A stretch of 64,000 nucleotides of DNA from Conexibacter stalactiti. Its GTDB lineage: Bacteria; Actinomycetota; Thermoleophilia; Solirubrobacterales; Solirubrobacteraceae. Positions 24,573 to 34,722 of this stretch are shown here, in pieces. Location: the NCBI RefSeq assembly GCF_035967765.1, contig NZ_JAYWIT010000007.1; one strand, written 5' to 3'. A program made the translations under genes and the position numbers. The notes beneath the pieces are model-generated. The model was given only the letters and a program-made list of their open reading frames with translations. It was not told the DNA's origin and searched no databases. The number at the start of each line of letters is the position of its first letter. The first letter of the stretch is position 1.

Positions 24573-25504
24573 TCCCACCACGTTTTGCGAGCGGCATCGC
24601 CGCTGTCGCGGCGGTTGCCGCGCTGGCGCTGCCGTCCGCGGCCATGGCCGCCAGAAAGCCCTCGGCACAGGGCAGAAGAGCGGCGCCGCAGTACCTCGTC
24701 TCGCTCGGCGACTCCTACGCCGTCGGCTATGAGCCGAACGCGGAGACGGGCGGCCCCGGCAGCGGCTCGACCGCCGGCTTCGTCTACCAGACGGTCCCGC
24801 TCGCCGCGAGACGCGGCTGGAGACTGAGAGTCGCCCAGTTCGGCTGCGGCGGCGCGACGACGACGTCGATCCTCGAGCAGCTCGGCTGCCCGGTGCCGGC
24901 ACGCGGCCCCGACTACAAGCCGTACGAGGGCAAGACGCAGATCGCCGCCGCCGAGGCCTTCCTGAAGAAGAACAGAGCGAAGACGGGGCTGATCACCGTC
25001 TCGATCGGCGGCAACGACGTGACCGCCTGCGCGAGAGAGGCCAACCCGACCGTCTGCGTCGCGAGCGTGCAGCCGAAGCTGCAGGCGAACGTCAGAACGC
25101 TCGTCAACCGCCTCCGCAAGGCGGCCGGCCCGAAGGTCCGGATCGTCGGCACGACCTACCCGGACGTGATCCTCGGCGCCTGGCTGCTCGGCACGCCGGA
25201 GGGGAGAAACCTCGCCGGTCTCTCGACCTTCGCGTTCAGAACGGTCATCAACCCGACGCTCGACCAGCAGTACAGATCGATCAGAGGCCAGTTCGTCGAC
25301 GTGACCGCCGCGACCGGCGCCTACACGCCGCTGGAGCAGACGACCGACGTGCCCGGGCTCGGCACGATCCCGATCGCCGTCGCGAAGGTCTGCGACCTCA
25401 CCTGGTACTGCAAGTACCAGGACATCCACGCGAGAGCGTCCGGCTACAAGATCATCGCCGACCTCGTCGCGAGAACGCTGCCGAAGGGCAAGCAGTTCAG
25501 ATGA
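24569..25504 (+). CDS. secreted SGNH/GDSL hydrolase
   Basis: 311-residue exported esterase or lipase. A Sec signal peptide (residues 1-27, ending PSAAMAA) precedes the SGNH fold: block I SLGDSYAVG with nucleophile Ser49, block II glycine in FGCGGATT, block III GGNDVT with Asn, block V with Asp285 and His287 in QDIHARASGY. Several cysteines suggest disulfides outside the cell. It resembles actinobacterial secreted lipases such as those acting on acyl chains of envelope polymers. 16 of its 22 Arg codons are AGA by hand count, very unlike cytoplasmic genes nearby. Confidence 0.88.
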   Translation: MIPPRFASGIAAVAAVAALALPSAAMAARKPSAQGRRAAPQYLVSLGDSYAVGYEPNAETGGPGSGSTAGFVYQTVPLAARRGWRLRVAQFGCGGATTTSILEQLGCPVPARGPDYKPYEGKTQIAAAEAFLKKNRAKTGLITVSIGGNDVTACAREANPTVCVASVQPKLQANVRTLVNRLRKAAGPKVRIVGTTYPDVILGAWLLGTPEGRNLAGLSTFAFRTVINPTLDQQYRSIRGQFVDVTAATGAYTPLEQTTDVPGLGTIPIAVAKVCDLTWYCKYQDIHARASGYKIIADLVARTLPKGKQFR

Positions 25505-25513
25505 GCCGCTAGT

Positions 25514-25541
25514 CGGTGGCGGGTCGTGTGACCCGCCACCG
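25514..25541. terminator. bidirectional terminator
   Basis: A perfect 12-base stem (CGGTGGCGGGTC / GACCCGCCACCG) with a GTGT loop separates the convergent esterase and carboxyltransferase genes. Confidence 0.72.
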
Positions 25542-25553
25542 CGTGGCAACGCC

Positions 25554-27122
25554 CTACAGCGGGATGTTGCCGTGCTTGCGCTGCGGACCGGGCTCGCGCT
25601 TGGTCTGCAGCGTGTGCAGCGCGGCGATCAGCTTCGGCCGCGTCTCGTGCGGCACGATCACGTCGTCGATGTAGCCGCGCTCGGCCGCCGAGTACGGGTT
25701 CGCGAAGCGCGCCTTGTAGTCGTCCATCAGCTTTCTGCGGCGCTCGTCGGGCGTCGGGCTGCCGGCGATGTCGCGCCGGTAGATGATGTTGACCGCGCCC
25801 TCCGGCCCCATCACCGCGACCTCCGCCTGCGGCCAGGCGAAGTTGAAGTCGGCGCCGAGGTGCTTGGAGGCCATGACGTCGTAGGCACCGCCGTACGCCT
25901 TGCGCGTGATCACGGTGATCTTCGGCACGGTCGCCTCGGCGTACGCGTACAGCAGCTTGGCGCCGTGGCGGATGATGCCGCCCCACTCCTGCGCGGTGCC
26001 GGGCAGGAAGCCGGGCACGTCGCAGAGCGTCAGGATCGGGAGGTTGAACGCGTCGCAGGTGCGCACGAACCGCGCCGCCTTCTCGGAGGCGGCGATGTCG
26101 AGCACGCCGGCCAGCGACGCCGGCTGGTTGCCGACGATCCCGACGGGGAAGCCGTCGAGCCGCGCCAGCCCGCAGATGATGTTGGTCGCGAAGTGCTCGT
26201 GGACCTCGAGGAACTCGCCGTCGTCGACGATCAGCCTGACGACGTTGCGCATGTCGTACGGCTTGTTCGGGCTGTCCGGGACGACCGTGTCCAGCTCCGG
26301 GTCCTGACGCAGCGGGTCATCGGTCGGCGCCACGCGCGGCGGCAGCTCGAGGTTGTTCGACGGCAGGAAGGAGAAGAGGTACCGTGCATCCTCCAGGCAG
26401 GCGTCCTCGTCGTCGGAGGCGAAGTGCGCCACGCCCGACTTCGAGTTGTGCGTCATCGCGCCGCCGAGCTCCTCGAACGTCGGCTCCTCACCGGTGACGG
26501 TCTTGATCACGTCAGGGCCGGTGATGAACATGTGAGAGGTCTCTCTCACCATGAAGATGAAGTCCGTTATCGCCGGCGAGTAGACGGCGCCGCCGGCGCA
26601 CGGGCCCATGATCAGCGAGATCTGCGGGATCACGCCGGAGCAGCGGACGTTGCGCAGGAAGACGTCGCCGTAGCCACCGAGCGAGACGACGCCCTCCTGG
26701 ATGCGGGCGCCGCCGGAGTCGTTGATGCCGATGACGGGCGCGCCGATCTTCGCGGCGAGGTCCATCACCTTCACCATCTTCTCCGCCATCACCTCGCCGA
26801 GCGAGCCGCCGACGACGGTGAAGTCCTGGCTGAAGACGCAGACGGTGCGGCCGTCGATTCTGCCGTGGCCGGTGACGACGGCATCGCCCCACGGCCGGTT
26901 CTTCTGCATCTCGAAGTCGTGCGTGCGGTGGCGCACGAACGTGTCCAGCTCCTGGAAGGAGCCTGGATCGAGCAGCTTCTCGATCCGCTCGCGAGCGGTG
27001 TACTTGCCCTTCGCGTGCTGCTTCTCGACCGCGGCGGCAGAGGCGGAGTGGATCGCCTCCTCGCGAAGCTCGTTGAGCTGGCCGAGCTTCTCTTCGAACG
27101 TCTCTGGAGCCTTTTGGCGCAT
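25554..27122 (-). CDS. acyl-CoA (propionyl-CoA) carboxylase beta subunit
   Basis: 522-residue carboxyltransferase that moves CO2 from biotin to an acyl-CoA. Two crotonase-like halves are visible: the acyl-CoA side with GINDSGGARIQEGV and MGPCAGGAVYSPA, and the biotin side with DVPGFLPGTAQEWGGIIRHGAKLL and KAYGGAYDVM. Start, length and motifs match actinobacterial AccD / PccB. It would complex with the alpha subunit at 13.8 kb and possibly the AccE-like protein. The preceding ~60 bases hold CGTTGC motifs; no strong Shine-Dalgarno is seen. Propionyl- versus acetyl-CoA preference cannot be settled by eye. Confidence 0.93.
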   Translation of the reverse strand: MRQKAPETFEEKLGQLNELREEAIHSASAAAVEKQHAKGKYTARERIEKLLDPGSFQELDTFVRHRTHDFEMQKNRPWGDAVVTGHGRIDGRTVCVFSQDFTVVGGSLGEVMAEKMVKVMDLAAKIGAPVIGINDSGGARIQEGVVSLGGYGDVFLRNVRCSGVIPQISLIMGPCAGGAVYSPAITDFIFMVRETSHMFITGPDVIKTVTGEEPTFEELGGAMTHNSKSGVAHFASDDEDACLEDARYLFSFLPSNNLELPPRVAPTDDPLRQDPELDTVVPDSPNKPYDMRNVVRLIVDDGEFLEVHEHFATNIICGLARLDGFPVGIVGNQPASLAGVLDIAASEKAARFVRTCDAFNLPILTLCDVPGFLPGTAQEWGGIIRHGAKLLYAYAEATVPKITVITRKAYGGAYDVMASKHLGADFNFAWPQAEVAVMGPEGAVNIIYRRDIAGSPTPDERRRKLMDDYKARFANPYSAAERGYIDDVIVPHETRPKLIAALHTLQTKREPGPQRKHGNIPL

Positions 27123-27133
27123 AGCGGCGGCGG

Positions 27134-27177
27134 ATGCTATCGACCCGCCGTTGCAACGCTCCCCAATGAAACGTTGC
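27134..27177 (-). promoter_or_regulatory. carboxyltransferase promoter with CGTTGCAACG palindrome
   Basis: TAGCAT (minus, 27134-27139) is a likely -10, 11 bases from the ATG. Just upstream are the palindrome CGTTGCAACG (27149-27158) and another CGTTGC (27172-27177). Confidence 0.38.
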
Positions 27178-27184
27178 GGAGCGG

Positions 27185-27688
27185 CTACCCGCCGAAAGAG
27201 ACGCCCGGCTTGACGACCATCAGGAAGACGGCGACGACGACGAGCAGCGAGGCGACGGCACCGAAGATCATGCGCTGACGCGCCAGCTGCTCGTACTCGG
27301 CGCTGAGCGCCCCGCCGGAGCCCTGCACGTCGAGCGCGGCGCGGTCGCGCATTCTGCGCGCGTTGGGGATCATCACCGCGTGCTCGATCCCGATCAGCAC
27401 GATCACGATCGCGAAGGCACCGCTCCACCAGCCGCTGGAGAAGTCGCTCCACTTGTCCGTCGCCATGTAGATGCCGGCGATCAGCAGCACGATCGCGGCG
27501 GGCGTCACGATCTGGCGCCCGATCTGGATCTGCGCCTCGTGGAAGGTCGGCAGCGAGCGCGGGTCGCGCGTGCGCACGACCTTGTCGATGACGGGGTAGG
27601 CGAACGTCACACCGAACGCGACGATCGCCGCGACGATGTGGATGAAGAGGACGATCGCGTAGAAGTCGACGTGGCCGGGAGCTGTCAT
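27185..27688 (-). CDS. four-helix membrane protein (DUF2269-like)
   Basis: 167-residue integral membrane protein with four predicted helices (about 10-30, 55-75, 87-107, 140-160). The first helix contains LFIHIVAAIVAFG with a membrane histidine, and the overall plan resembles DUF2269 proteins; a haem-binding or transport role has been suggested for such families but none is shown here. The ATG at 27688 is set by TAGCGT 7 bases upstream. It runs 62 bases ahead of the carboxyltransferase gene on the same strand. Confidence 0.65.
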   Translation of the reverse strand: MTAPGHVDFYAIVLFIHIVAAIVAFGVTFAYPVIDKVVRTRDPRSLPTFHEAQIQIGRQIVTPAAIVLLIAGIYMATDKWSDFSSGWWSGAFAIVIVLIGIEHAVMIPNARRMRDRAALDVQGSGGALSAEYEQLARQRMIFGAVASLLVVVAVFLMVVKPGVSFGG

Positions 27689-27722
27689 GCGGCAGACGCT
27701 ACCCGACGGTGCCGACGCGAGG

Positions 27723-27800
27723 CGGGCCGCGCGCGCCGACCCGGGGAGGGGCGCGACGCGACCGCGCGTCGCACCCCCGGGGGAGGCGGCGCGCGGCCCG
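27723..27800 (-). terminator. large nested stem-loop after the 985-aa secreted gene
   Basis: An outer perfect 12-base stem (CGGGCCGCGCGC 27723-27734 with 27789-27800) encloses an inner near-perfect stem (27748-27760 with 27765-27777, one mismatch) extended by CCGGGG / CCCCGG. It lies directly downstream of the 985-residue gene and is the most stable-looking hairpin of the window. Confidence 0.65.
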
Positions 27801-27804
27801 CGGC

Positions 27805-30762
27805 TCAGCGCAGCTTCACGCGCACCGACTGCGTCGCCTTCGCCTTGTTCGTCTGCCGCGTGACGACGCGGACCGACAGGCGGCCTCTGCGCGCCGCCAG
27901 GCGTCTGGCGAGTCTGCCCTTGGCGCCGATGCCCTTGACGCGGAGCGTGACCGACGAGGCGCCGCTCTTCGGCAGCTTGACGCTGGCGACGCGGCCTCTG
28001 ATCCGCAGCGCGCGTCTGCCCGCTCTCTTGCCGCCGGCCTTCGCGGAGACGGCGGCCTGGCTGAGCGAGAGGCCTCTCGGCAGCGCCACCGCGACGGTCG
28101 CCATCGGCTTTGCGCCTCTCGGGACCTTCGCCGTGACCGTCAGCGCGCCGCGGCCTCTGCGGAAGCGCAGCGACGCGGTCGAGCGCGGCGCGGTGCAGCC
28201 GAGCGGGATCAGGCCCGGCGTGCGGTTCTGGCTCTTGCCGTTCTGACCGCTGAACGCCGCTGTCAGCGGCGGCGCCGCGCAGAGGTCGCCGACGGTGCTC
28301 AGCACGCCCTCCGGCCCGCCTCTGAAGGCCAGCTCGAAGCTGGAGAGGGCGAGGTCGGGGATCGCGCCGAAGGTCGTCACGACGAGGCCGTTTCTGATCG
28401 TCACGATGCCGTCGAGGTCGAGCGAGACCTCGCCGCGCAGCTGCACGCCGAGTCTCGGCAGGCCGCCGGTCGGCACTCTGACGAGGTAGGTCGGGCCGGT
28501 CAGCGGTCTGCTGATCAGCGGGCTGACCGCGGTCGCGGTCGCGACCTGGGAACGGGCCGGGCATCTGCCGGCGGCGTAAGCGGCCGGCTCGCAGGCGGCC
28601 TTGATCGTCGGCAGGTTGGTCGAGATCGCTCTCGGCAGCGTGACGACCGCCGACTTCATCGCGGCCTCGTCGCCTCTCTGCGTGATCGTCGTCGTGAACG
28701 CCGGCTGCTTGCCGACGTTGATCAGGCCTCTGCCGCCGATCGTGCCTCTGATCTGCGGCGCGAACGGCAGTCGCTCGCAGCCGGTGACGGCGATCGTCGA
28801 GCTGGCGGTGGCGTTGGCACCGCCGCCGAGCGGCTCGAAGACGCCGTTGGCCGGCTTCTCCCCGCACGAGCTCGGATTGCGCATGAAGCCGTCGCGGTCG
28901 ATCGTCACGATCAGTCTGCGGATCGCGAGCGGGATGCCGAACTGCAGCGCCGGGATCGGGTCGCTGATCACGTCGAGACCGCCGTCCTGACCGAGCAGCA
29001 GCCGCTGTCCGACGATCACGGTGCCGGCGTCGACCGGGCCGAGTCTGGCGGGGACCTTGATCGAGAGGCCGGCAGGGTCACCGGCGACCTTCGGCTCGGT
29101 CAGGTAGATGCTGCCGGGCAGCGTCGGCGGCTCGCTGCCGGAGCCGACGATCGACTGCACGCTGCCGATCCGGCTCGACGCCTCGCAATTGCCGGCGGCG
29201 GCGTTCGCGAGCGAGCACTTCGTCAGCCCTCTGAGCGCGAGCGACCCTATGAGGCCGGGCGGCAGGTCGAACGACACTCTGCCGACCGGGACCGTTCTGT
29301 CGGGGCGGTCGAACGTCAGCGTGAAGGCGGTGGTGGCGCCGCCCTGCGGGTTGGCGACCGCGGTCCCCATCGTCGGGGTGAATCTGCGCTGGCAGTCGCC
29401 GTCGGTTCTGAACGATGCGGTCGGTCTCGCCTCGCCGAAGCCCGACCACGGCGTCACGATCGCCTGCGAGACGTTCTCGCCGCAGGTGGTCGGCGTCACC
29501 AGCGCCGATCTGGGGCCGCCGGCGAACGTCAGTCTGAAACTGGTGAAGGCGATCTGCGGGAGGTCGCTGAACTTCGTCGTGATCTGCCCGGTCGTGGTGT
29601 CCGGGTTGACGGTCGCCGAGACCTTGATGTGCGCGCCGAACAGCGGCACGTCGAGGAACAGCCGCAAGCGGTCGGTCGCCGTCTGGGTGCCGAAGTAGAC
29701 GGTGCCGGGGAATCTGCCGAGGATCGGCGAGATGAACTCGATCGAGCCGACTCTGGAGGACGGTGGGCAGTTGGCCTCGACGGCCGTGTTGTCCTTCTGG
29801 AAGCCGGCGTCGGTGCAGGCGTCGAGGCCGGCCGCCAGCGAGGAGTTGAGCAGCGTCCCGGGGGGCGCTATCACGGTCGTGCCGCGGACGTGCGAGCTGT
29901 CGCGGACCGGCGTGCTGCCGGCCGGCTGGACGTTGAAGCTGATCGCCGAGGTCGAGTCCGGCGTGGACGGGTCGGCGGCGGTCGCGAGCGTCGCGGAGAA
30001 CGGCACGTTCTCGCAGTCGTTCGGCGTGTAGCTGCCGCCGTTCTCCGCCGTCACACCGTCGTGCGAGGTCGCGACGACCCCCACCGCGGCCGGGATGCAC
30101 GAGGTCGGGTTGGTGAAGAACGGTCTGCCGCCGACGTAGCCGTAGAGCGTCTGCGTGATGCTGTCGATGTGCAGAGGGACCGTGCCGCCGAGCGTGTCGT
30201 CGGGCAGCCCTCTCAGCGTCGCGGTGAGACCGAGGTTGGACGGGTTGACGCCGATCGGCGCGACGAGCTTGATCGAGCCGGTGATGTTCGGGATCCAGAT
30301 GCCGAACGCGGCGGGCGAGCCGGCCGGCGGTTCGATGTTGTAGATCTCGCCCGGGAGCGTCAGCGGTATCGGCGAGATTGCCGCGCTGGCGACCGTCGAG
30401 GTCTCGCCGACCTGCGAGCCGGCCGGGCAGCTCGGCGCGGTTCTGCCGGTGCCGAACTGCTCGGCGGTGCACAGTCTGACGTTGCCGATCGCGGCGACGA
30501 TTCCGGGTGCGAGCCGGAGCTGCAGGTCCTGGACGCTGTCAGCGGTAGGTCTGCCGGCGTCGCTGAAGTTGATCACCGTCGACTGGTTGGGATGGGCGCC
30601 GGCGGCATCCGAGCCTGATGGCGGCAGATCTCCGCCCGTCGGTGCCGAGGTCGTGACTCTTACGTCGTCGATCGCGAAGGCGTTCGCGCTCGCTGCGAAC
30701 GCGCACGGCAACAACAGGGCCAAGAGCGCTGCGACCAGCGCCCGCGGGGGGACGAACTTCAT
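27805..30762 (-). CDS. large secreted protein with four cysteine-containing modules
   Basis: 985-residue exported protein, no named family recognised. A signal peptide (residues 1-28, ending SANAFA) has an AGGAGAGG ribosome-binding site before the ATG at 30762. The body shows four similar modules of roughly 190-250 residues, each with a C-x(n)-C-P/E-x-x-S-x-V/I-G element (SCPAGSQVG, NCPPSSRVG, NCEASSRIG, RCPARSQVA), then a PG-x-I/V-Y strand, then one or two further cysteines. The last ~130 residues form a basic, Lys/Arg-rich beta domain (ending QSVRVKLR) that could bind the wall. AGA is frequent among its Arg codons. Likely a surface or matrix protein; inference only. Confidence 0.75.
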   Translation of the reverse strand: MKFVPPRALVAALLALLLPCAFAASANAFAIDDVRVTTSAPTGGDLPPSGSDAAGAHPNQSTVINFSDAGRPTADSVQDLQLRLAPGIVAAIGNVRLCTAEQFGTGRTAPSCPAGSQVGETSTVASAAISPIPLTLPGEIYNIEPPAGSPAAFGIWIPNITGSIKLVAPIGVNPSNLGLTATLRGLPDDTLGGTVPLHIDSITQTLYGYVGGRPFFTNPTSCIPAAVGVVATSHDGVTAENGGSYTPNDCENVPFSATLATAADPSTPDSTSAISFNVQPAGSTPVRDSSHVRGTTVIAPPGTLLNSSLAAGLDACTDAGFQKDNTAVEANCPPSSRVGSIEFISPILGRFPGTVYFGTQTATDRLRLFLDVPLFGAHIKVSATVNPDTTTGQITTKFSDLPQIAFTSFRLTFAGGPRSALVTPTTCGENVSQAIVTPWSGFGEARPTASFRTDGDCQRRFTPTMGTAVANPQGGATTAFTLTFDRPDRTVPVGRVSFDLPPGLIGSLALRGLTKCSLANAAAGNCEASSRIGSVQSIVGSGSEPPTLPGSIYLTEPKVAGDPAGLSIKVPARLGPVDAGTVIVGQRLLLGQDGGLDVISDPIPALQFGIPLAIRRLIVTIDRDGFMRNPSSCGEKPANGVFEPLGGGANATASSTIAVTGCERLPFAPQIRGTIGGRGLINVGKQPAFTTTITQRGDEAAMKSAVVTLPRAISTNLPTIKAACEPAAYAAGRCPARSQVATATAVSPLISRPLTGPTYLVRVPTGGLPRLGVQLRGEVSLDLDGIVTIRNGLVVTTFGAIPDLALSSFELAFRGGPEGVLSTVGDLCAAPPLTAAFSGQNGKSQNRTPGLIPLGCTAPRSTASLRFRRGRGALTVTAKVPRGAKPMATVAVALPRGLSLSQAAVSAKAGGKRAGRRALRIRGRVASVKLPKSGASSVTLRVKGIGAKGRLARRLAARRGRLSVRVVTRQTNKAKATQSVRVKLR

Positions 30763-30999
30763 TCTCACCTCTCCTTGCGACGTGCCTGCGACGGGATCTT
30801 CCGGTTCCGATCTGGGGACATGCCCGCGAGAAACGAGTGGCAAACACGTGCGTTTCAAGGCGATGTCCGTGAGCGCGGCGGCGCATGCACGGTCTCGTCC
30901 TCATTTCGAATTACGTCGATTTCACCGTCAGGTAACGACTTCGACAGTGCGGAGCGCTTCTGTGGAGCGGTCAGGCCCCAACCGAATGGACGTACCCGC
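30763..30999. promoter_or_regulatory. 237-base divergent region between two secreted-protein genes
   Basis: AT-rich patches (TTTCGAATTACGTCGATTT near 30904-30922) suggest promoters for both directions. No clear operator was found. The minus-strand gene has a Shine-Dalgarno; the plus-strand gene does not show a strong one. The shared region suggests common regulation of the two exported proteins. Confidence 0.35.
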
Positions 31000-32964
31000 A
31001 TGAGTCGCACCCCCTCAGGCCGCCGCGGCGGCCTGGCGGTGGCCGCTGCCCTGGCCGCCGCCGTCGCGCTGCCCGTGTCCGCGGACGCCGCGATCACGCA
31101 GGCGCACCTCGCCCTCACCGGCGACACCAGCTCGACGATGACGGTCACCTTCAAGGAGGACGCCGCCGTCGCCGACATGACCGCGCTCGCCTACGCCCGC
31201 CCGATCGGCGGTGTCGACGGCGCCGCCGCCTGCGCGGTGGCGCCGGCGCCCGCCGACTGCCTCCAGATCCCGTTGAGACGGACCGATGCGCAGGGCAGAG
31301 CCGGCACCGGGCCCTTCTACACCTTCTTCACCGGCACCTTCACCGGCCTCGCCGCCGGCGCGACCTACGACTGGTTCGTCGCCGACAGCGTCAGCCCGGC
31401 CGGGCAGACACCCGGCACCTTCACGACCGCGAAGGGCGGCAACAAGCCCTACACCGCCGCCACGTACGGCGAGGTCCACACCGACGACGGCGACGACGTC
31501 GTCGCGTTCGGCGCCAGCGGCCCGGGCGACTACTCCGTCCAGGGCGTCGTCGGCCTCAGCTACGCCGACAGAGTCGTCTGGAACCAGGACACGCGGCCGT
31601 CATTCGTCGTCTCATCGGGCGACAACATGAACGACGGCACGATGGAAGAGAGATGGACCGACCTGCTGAGCGGCGCGCCCGCCAGCCCCGCCGGCGCCGG
31701 CAGAACGGCCGACACCACCTTCATCGGCACGTTCACCGGCAGCGTCCCGTTCATGACGGCGCTCGGCGACCACGAGTACAAGAACACGGCGGTCAGAGGG
31801 ACGCCGTCGCCGCTCTACGACGCCCACTTCCCCAACCCCGGCAACGGGCCGAGCGGGCAGGAGACGCGTTCCTACTCCTACGACTACAACGGCGTCCACT
31901 GGACGGTGCTGGAGGCCAGCCCCGGCGTCCATCCGGCCGACTACCCGGAGTACTGGAGACACGAGCTGGAGTGGCTCGACGCCGACCTCGCCGCGGCCGC
32001 GCAGCGGACCCGCTTCCAGGTCGTCGTGATGCACCAGCCGCCGTTCCACTCGAAGACGAGCCGCGTCTACCCGGAGTACGCCGACCCGGAGTTCCGCGAC
32101 GACGTGATGCCGATCTTCGACAGATACGGCGTCGAGGTCGTCGTCTCCGGGCACGACGCGCACAATGTCCGCAGCTTCCCGCTCGTCGGCGTGCCGACGG
32201 AGGACTGGCAGGAGGGGCAGCCGAGAATCTCGCCGGAGCTGGTCGCCCCCGGCAAGGGCACGACGTACCTGGAGCAGTCGACGACGGGCAAGAACTACGA
32301 CGGCCTGCTCGACCGCGAGCCGTGGGTCGCCTGGTCGCAGTCGCAGGAGACGATGCCGGCGGTGCTGCTGTTCACCTTCGGCACCAGATCGATCAGCGCG
32401 AAGTTCGTCCGCACCGACGCGCTCGACCCGGTCACGAGACTGCCGCTGTACGGCGGCGAGCTGGTCGACGGCTTCACGATCCCGCAGGTGCCGCTGCCGG
32501 GCAGCGACGAGCCGGCGACGGGACCGGAGGGGCCGGCCGGGCCTGCCGGGCCGAAGGGCGACGCGGGCGCTGCCGGCGCGAAGGGCGACAGCGGGGCGAC
32601 CGGCGCCGCAGGCGCCACCGGAACCGGCATGGCGGGCGCGAAGGGCGACACGGGCGCCGCAGGCGCCGCGGGCGCGAAGGGCGACACCGGCGCGCGCGGC
32701 CCCGCCGGTCGCGACGCGAAGGCCACCTGCACCGTCAAGCGCGGCAAGGGCGCGCCGCGCGTCACCTGCAAGGTGAGCGGCGCGAGCAAGAGCACGCGTG
32801 CGACGCTGGCGCGCTCCGGCGCCCGCCTCGTGCGCGGCGCTCACACGTACGCGAGCGGCACGACGACCCGCCTGCGTCCGCGCCGGGTGATCACGCGCGG
32901 CCGCTACACGCTGCGTGTGAAGGCCGGTCGCAGCACGCTGACGTTCCCCGTCCGCGTGAGCTGA
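31000..32964 (+). CDS. secreted metallophosphoesterase with collagen-like tail
   Basis: 654-residue exported phosphoesterase of the purple-acid-phosphatase type. After the signal peptide (cleavage near SADAA) comes a fibronectin/PAP N-terminal-like domain (LALTGDTSSTMTVTFKE), then the metallophosphoesterase core: SSGDNMNDG, LGDHE in place of GNHE, VVMHQPPFHS and SGHDAHN. Residues about 505-570 are a collagen-like run of G-x-y triplets (GPEGPAGPAGPKGD and similar), followed by a basic C-terminal domain. Collagen-like stalks in bacteria usually hold a domain away from the cell. Probable role in releasing phosphate from organic esters outside the cell. The ATG at 31000 starts the signal peptide. 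Confidence 0.85.
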   Translation: MSRTPSGRRGGLAVAAALAAAVALPVSADAAITQAHLALTGDTSSTMTVTFKEDAAVADMTALAYARPIGGVDGAAACAVAPAPADCLQIPLRRTDAQGRAGTGPFYTFFTGTFTGLAAGATYDWFVADSVSPAGQTPGTFTTAKGGNKPYTAATYGEVHTDDGDDVVAFGASGPGDYSVQGVVGLSYADRVVWNQDTRPSFVVSSGDNMNDGTMEERWTDLLSGAPASPAGAGRTADTTFIGTFTGSVPFMTALGDHEYKNTAVRGTPSPLYDAHFPNPGNGPSGQETRSYSYDYNGVHWTVLEASPGVHPADYPEYWRHELEWLDADLAAAAQRTRFQVVVMHQPPFHSKTSRVYPEYADPEFRDDVMPIFDRYGVEVVVSGHDAHNVRSFPLVGVPTEDWQEGQPRISPELVAPGKGTTYLEQSTTGKNYDGLLDREPWVAWSQSQETMPAVLLFTFGTRSISAKFVRTDALDPVTRLPLYGGELVDGFTIPQVPLPGSDEPATGPEGPAGPAGPKGDAGAAGAKGDSGATGAAGATGTGMAGAKGDTGAAGAAGAKGDTGARGPAGRDAKATCTVKRGKGAPRVTCKVSGASKSTRATLARSGARLVRGAHTYASGTTTRLRPRRVITRGRYTLRVKAGRSTLTFPVRVS

Positions 32965-32974
32965 GCCGCATGCC

Positions 32975-33001
32975 GTCCGGCGCCCGGGAAGGGCGCCGGA
33001 C
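32975..33001. terminator. bidirectional terminator
   Basis: A perfect 11-base stem (GTCCGGCGCCC / GGGCGCCGGAC) with a GGGAA loop lies between the convergent phosphoesterase and mutase genes. Confidence 0.7.
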
Positions 33002-33008
33002 CGCCGGC

Positions 33009-34622
<1,614 letters not shown>

Positions 34623-34722
34623 CGACTGAGCGTACTTCGCAACCCGTTGCAAGACCGCCGATCGCGCGGCCGTTCTGTAACCGCACCGGCTGCGTTGGCG
34701 CGTGCTGGCGTACCCTTGGCCG
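34623..34722. promoter_or_regulatory. divergent mutase / moaX promoter region
   Basis: TACGCT (minus, 34629-34634) is 6 bases before the mutase ATG; GCAAC-CC-GTTGC (34639-34650) is a palindrome just upstream of it, well placed for a repressor. TACCCT (plus, 34711-34716) is 6 bases before the moaX ATG. Confidence 0.5.

Noticed and set aside
27709..30618. 969-residue plus-strand open frame
   Set aside because: Antisense to the secreted 985-residue protein, which has a signal peptide, a ribosome-binding site and repeated modules; the plus-strand translation is low-complexity Arg/Ala.
34623..34722. Cobalamin riboswitch before the mutase
   Set aside because: The predicted transcript is leaderless and the 100-base gap is shared with moaX; there is no B12-box.
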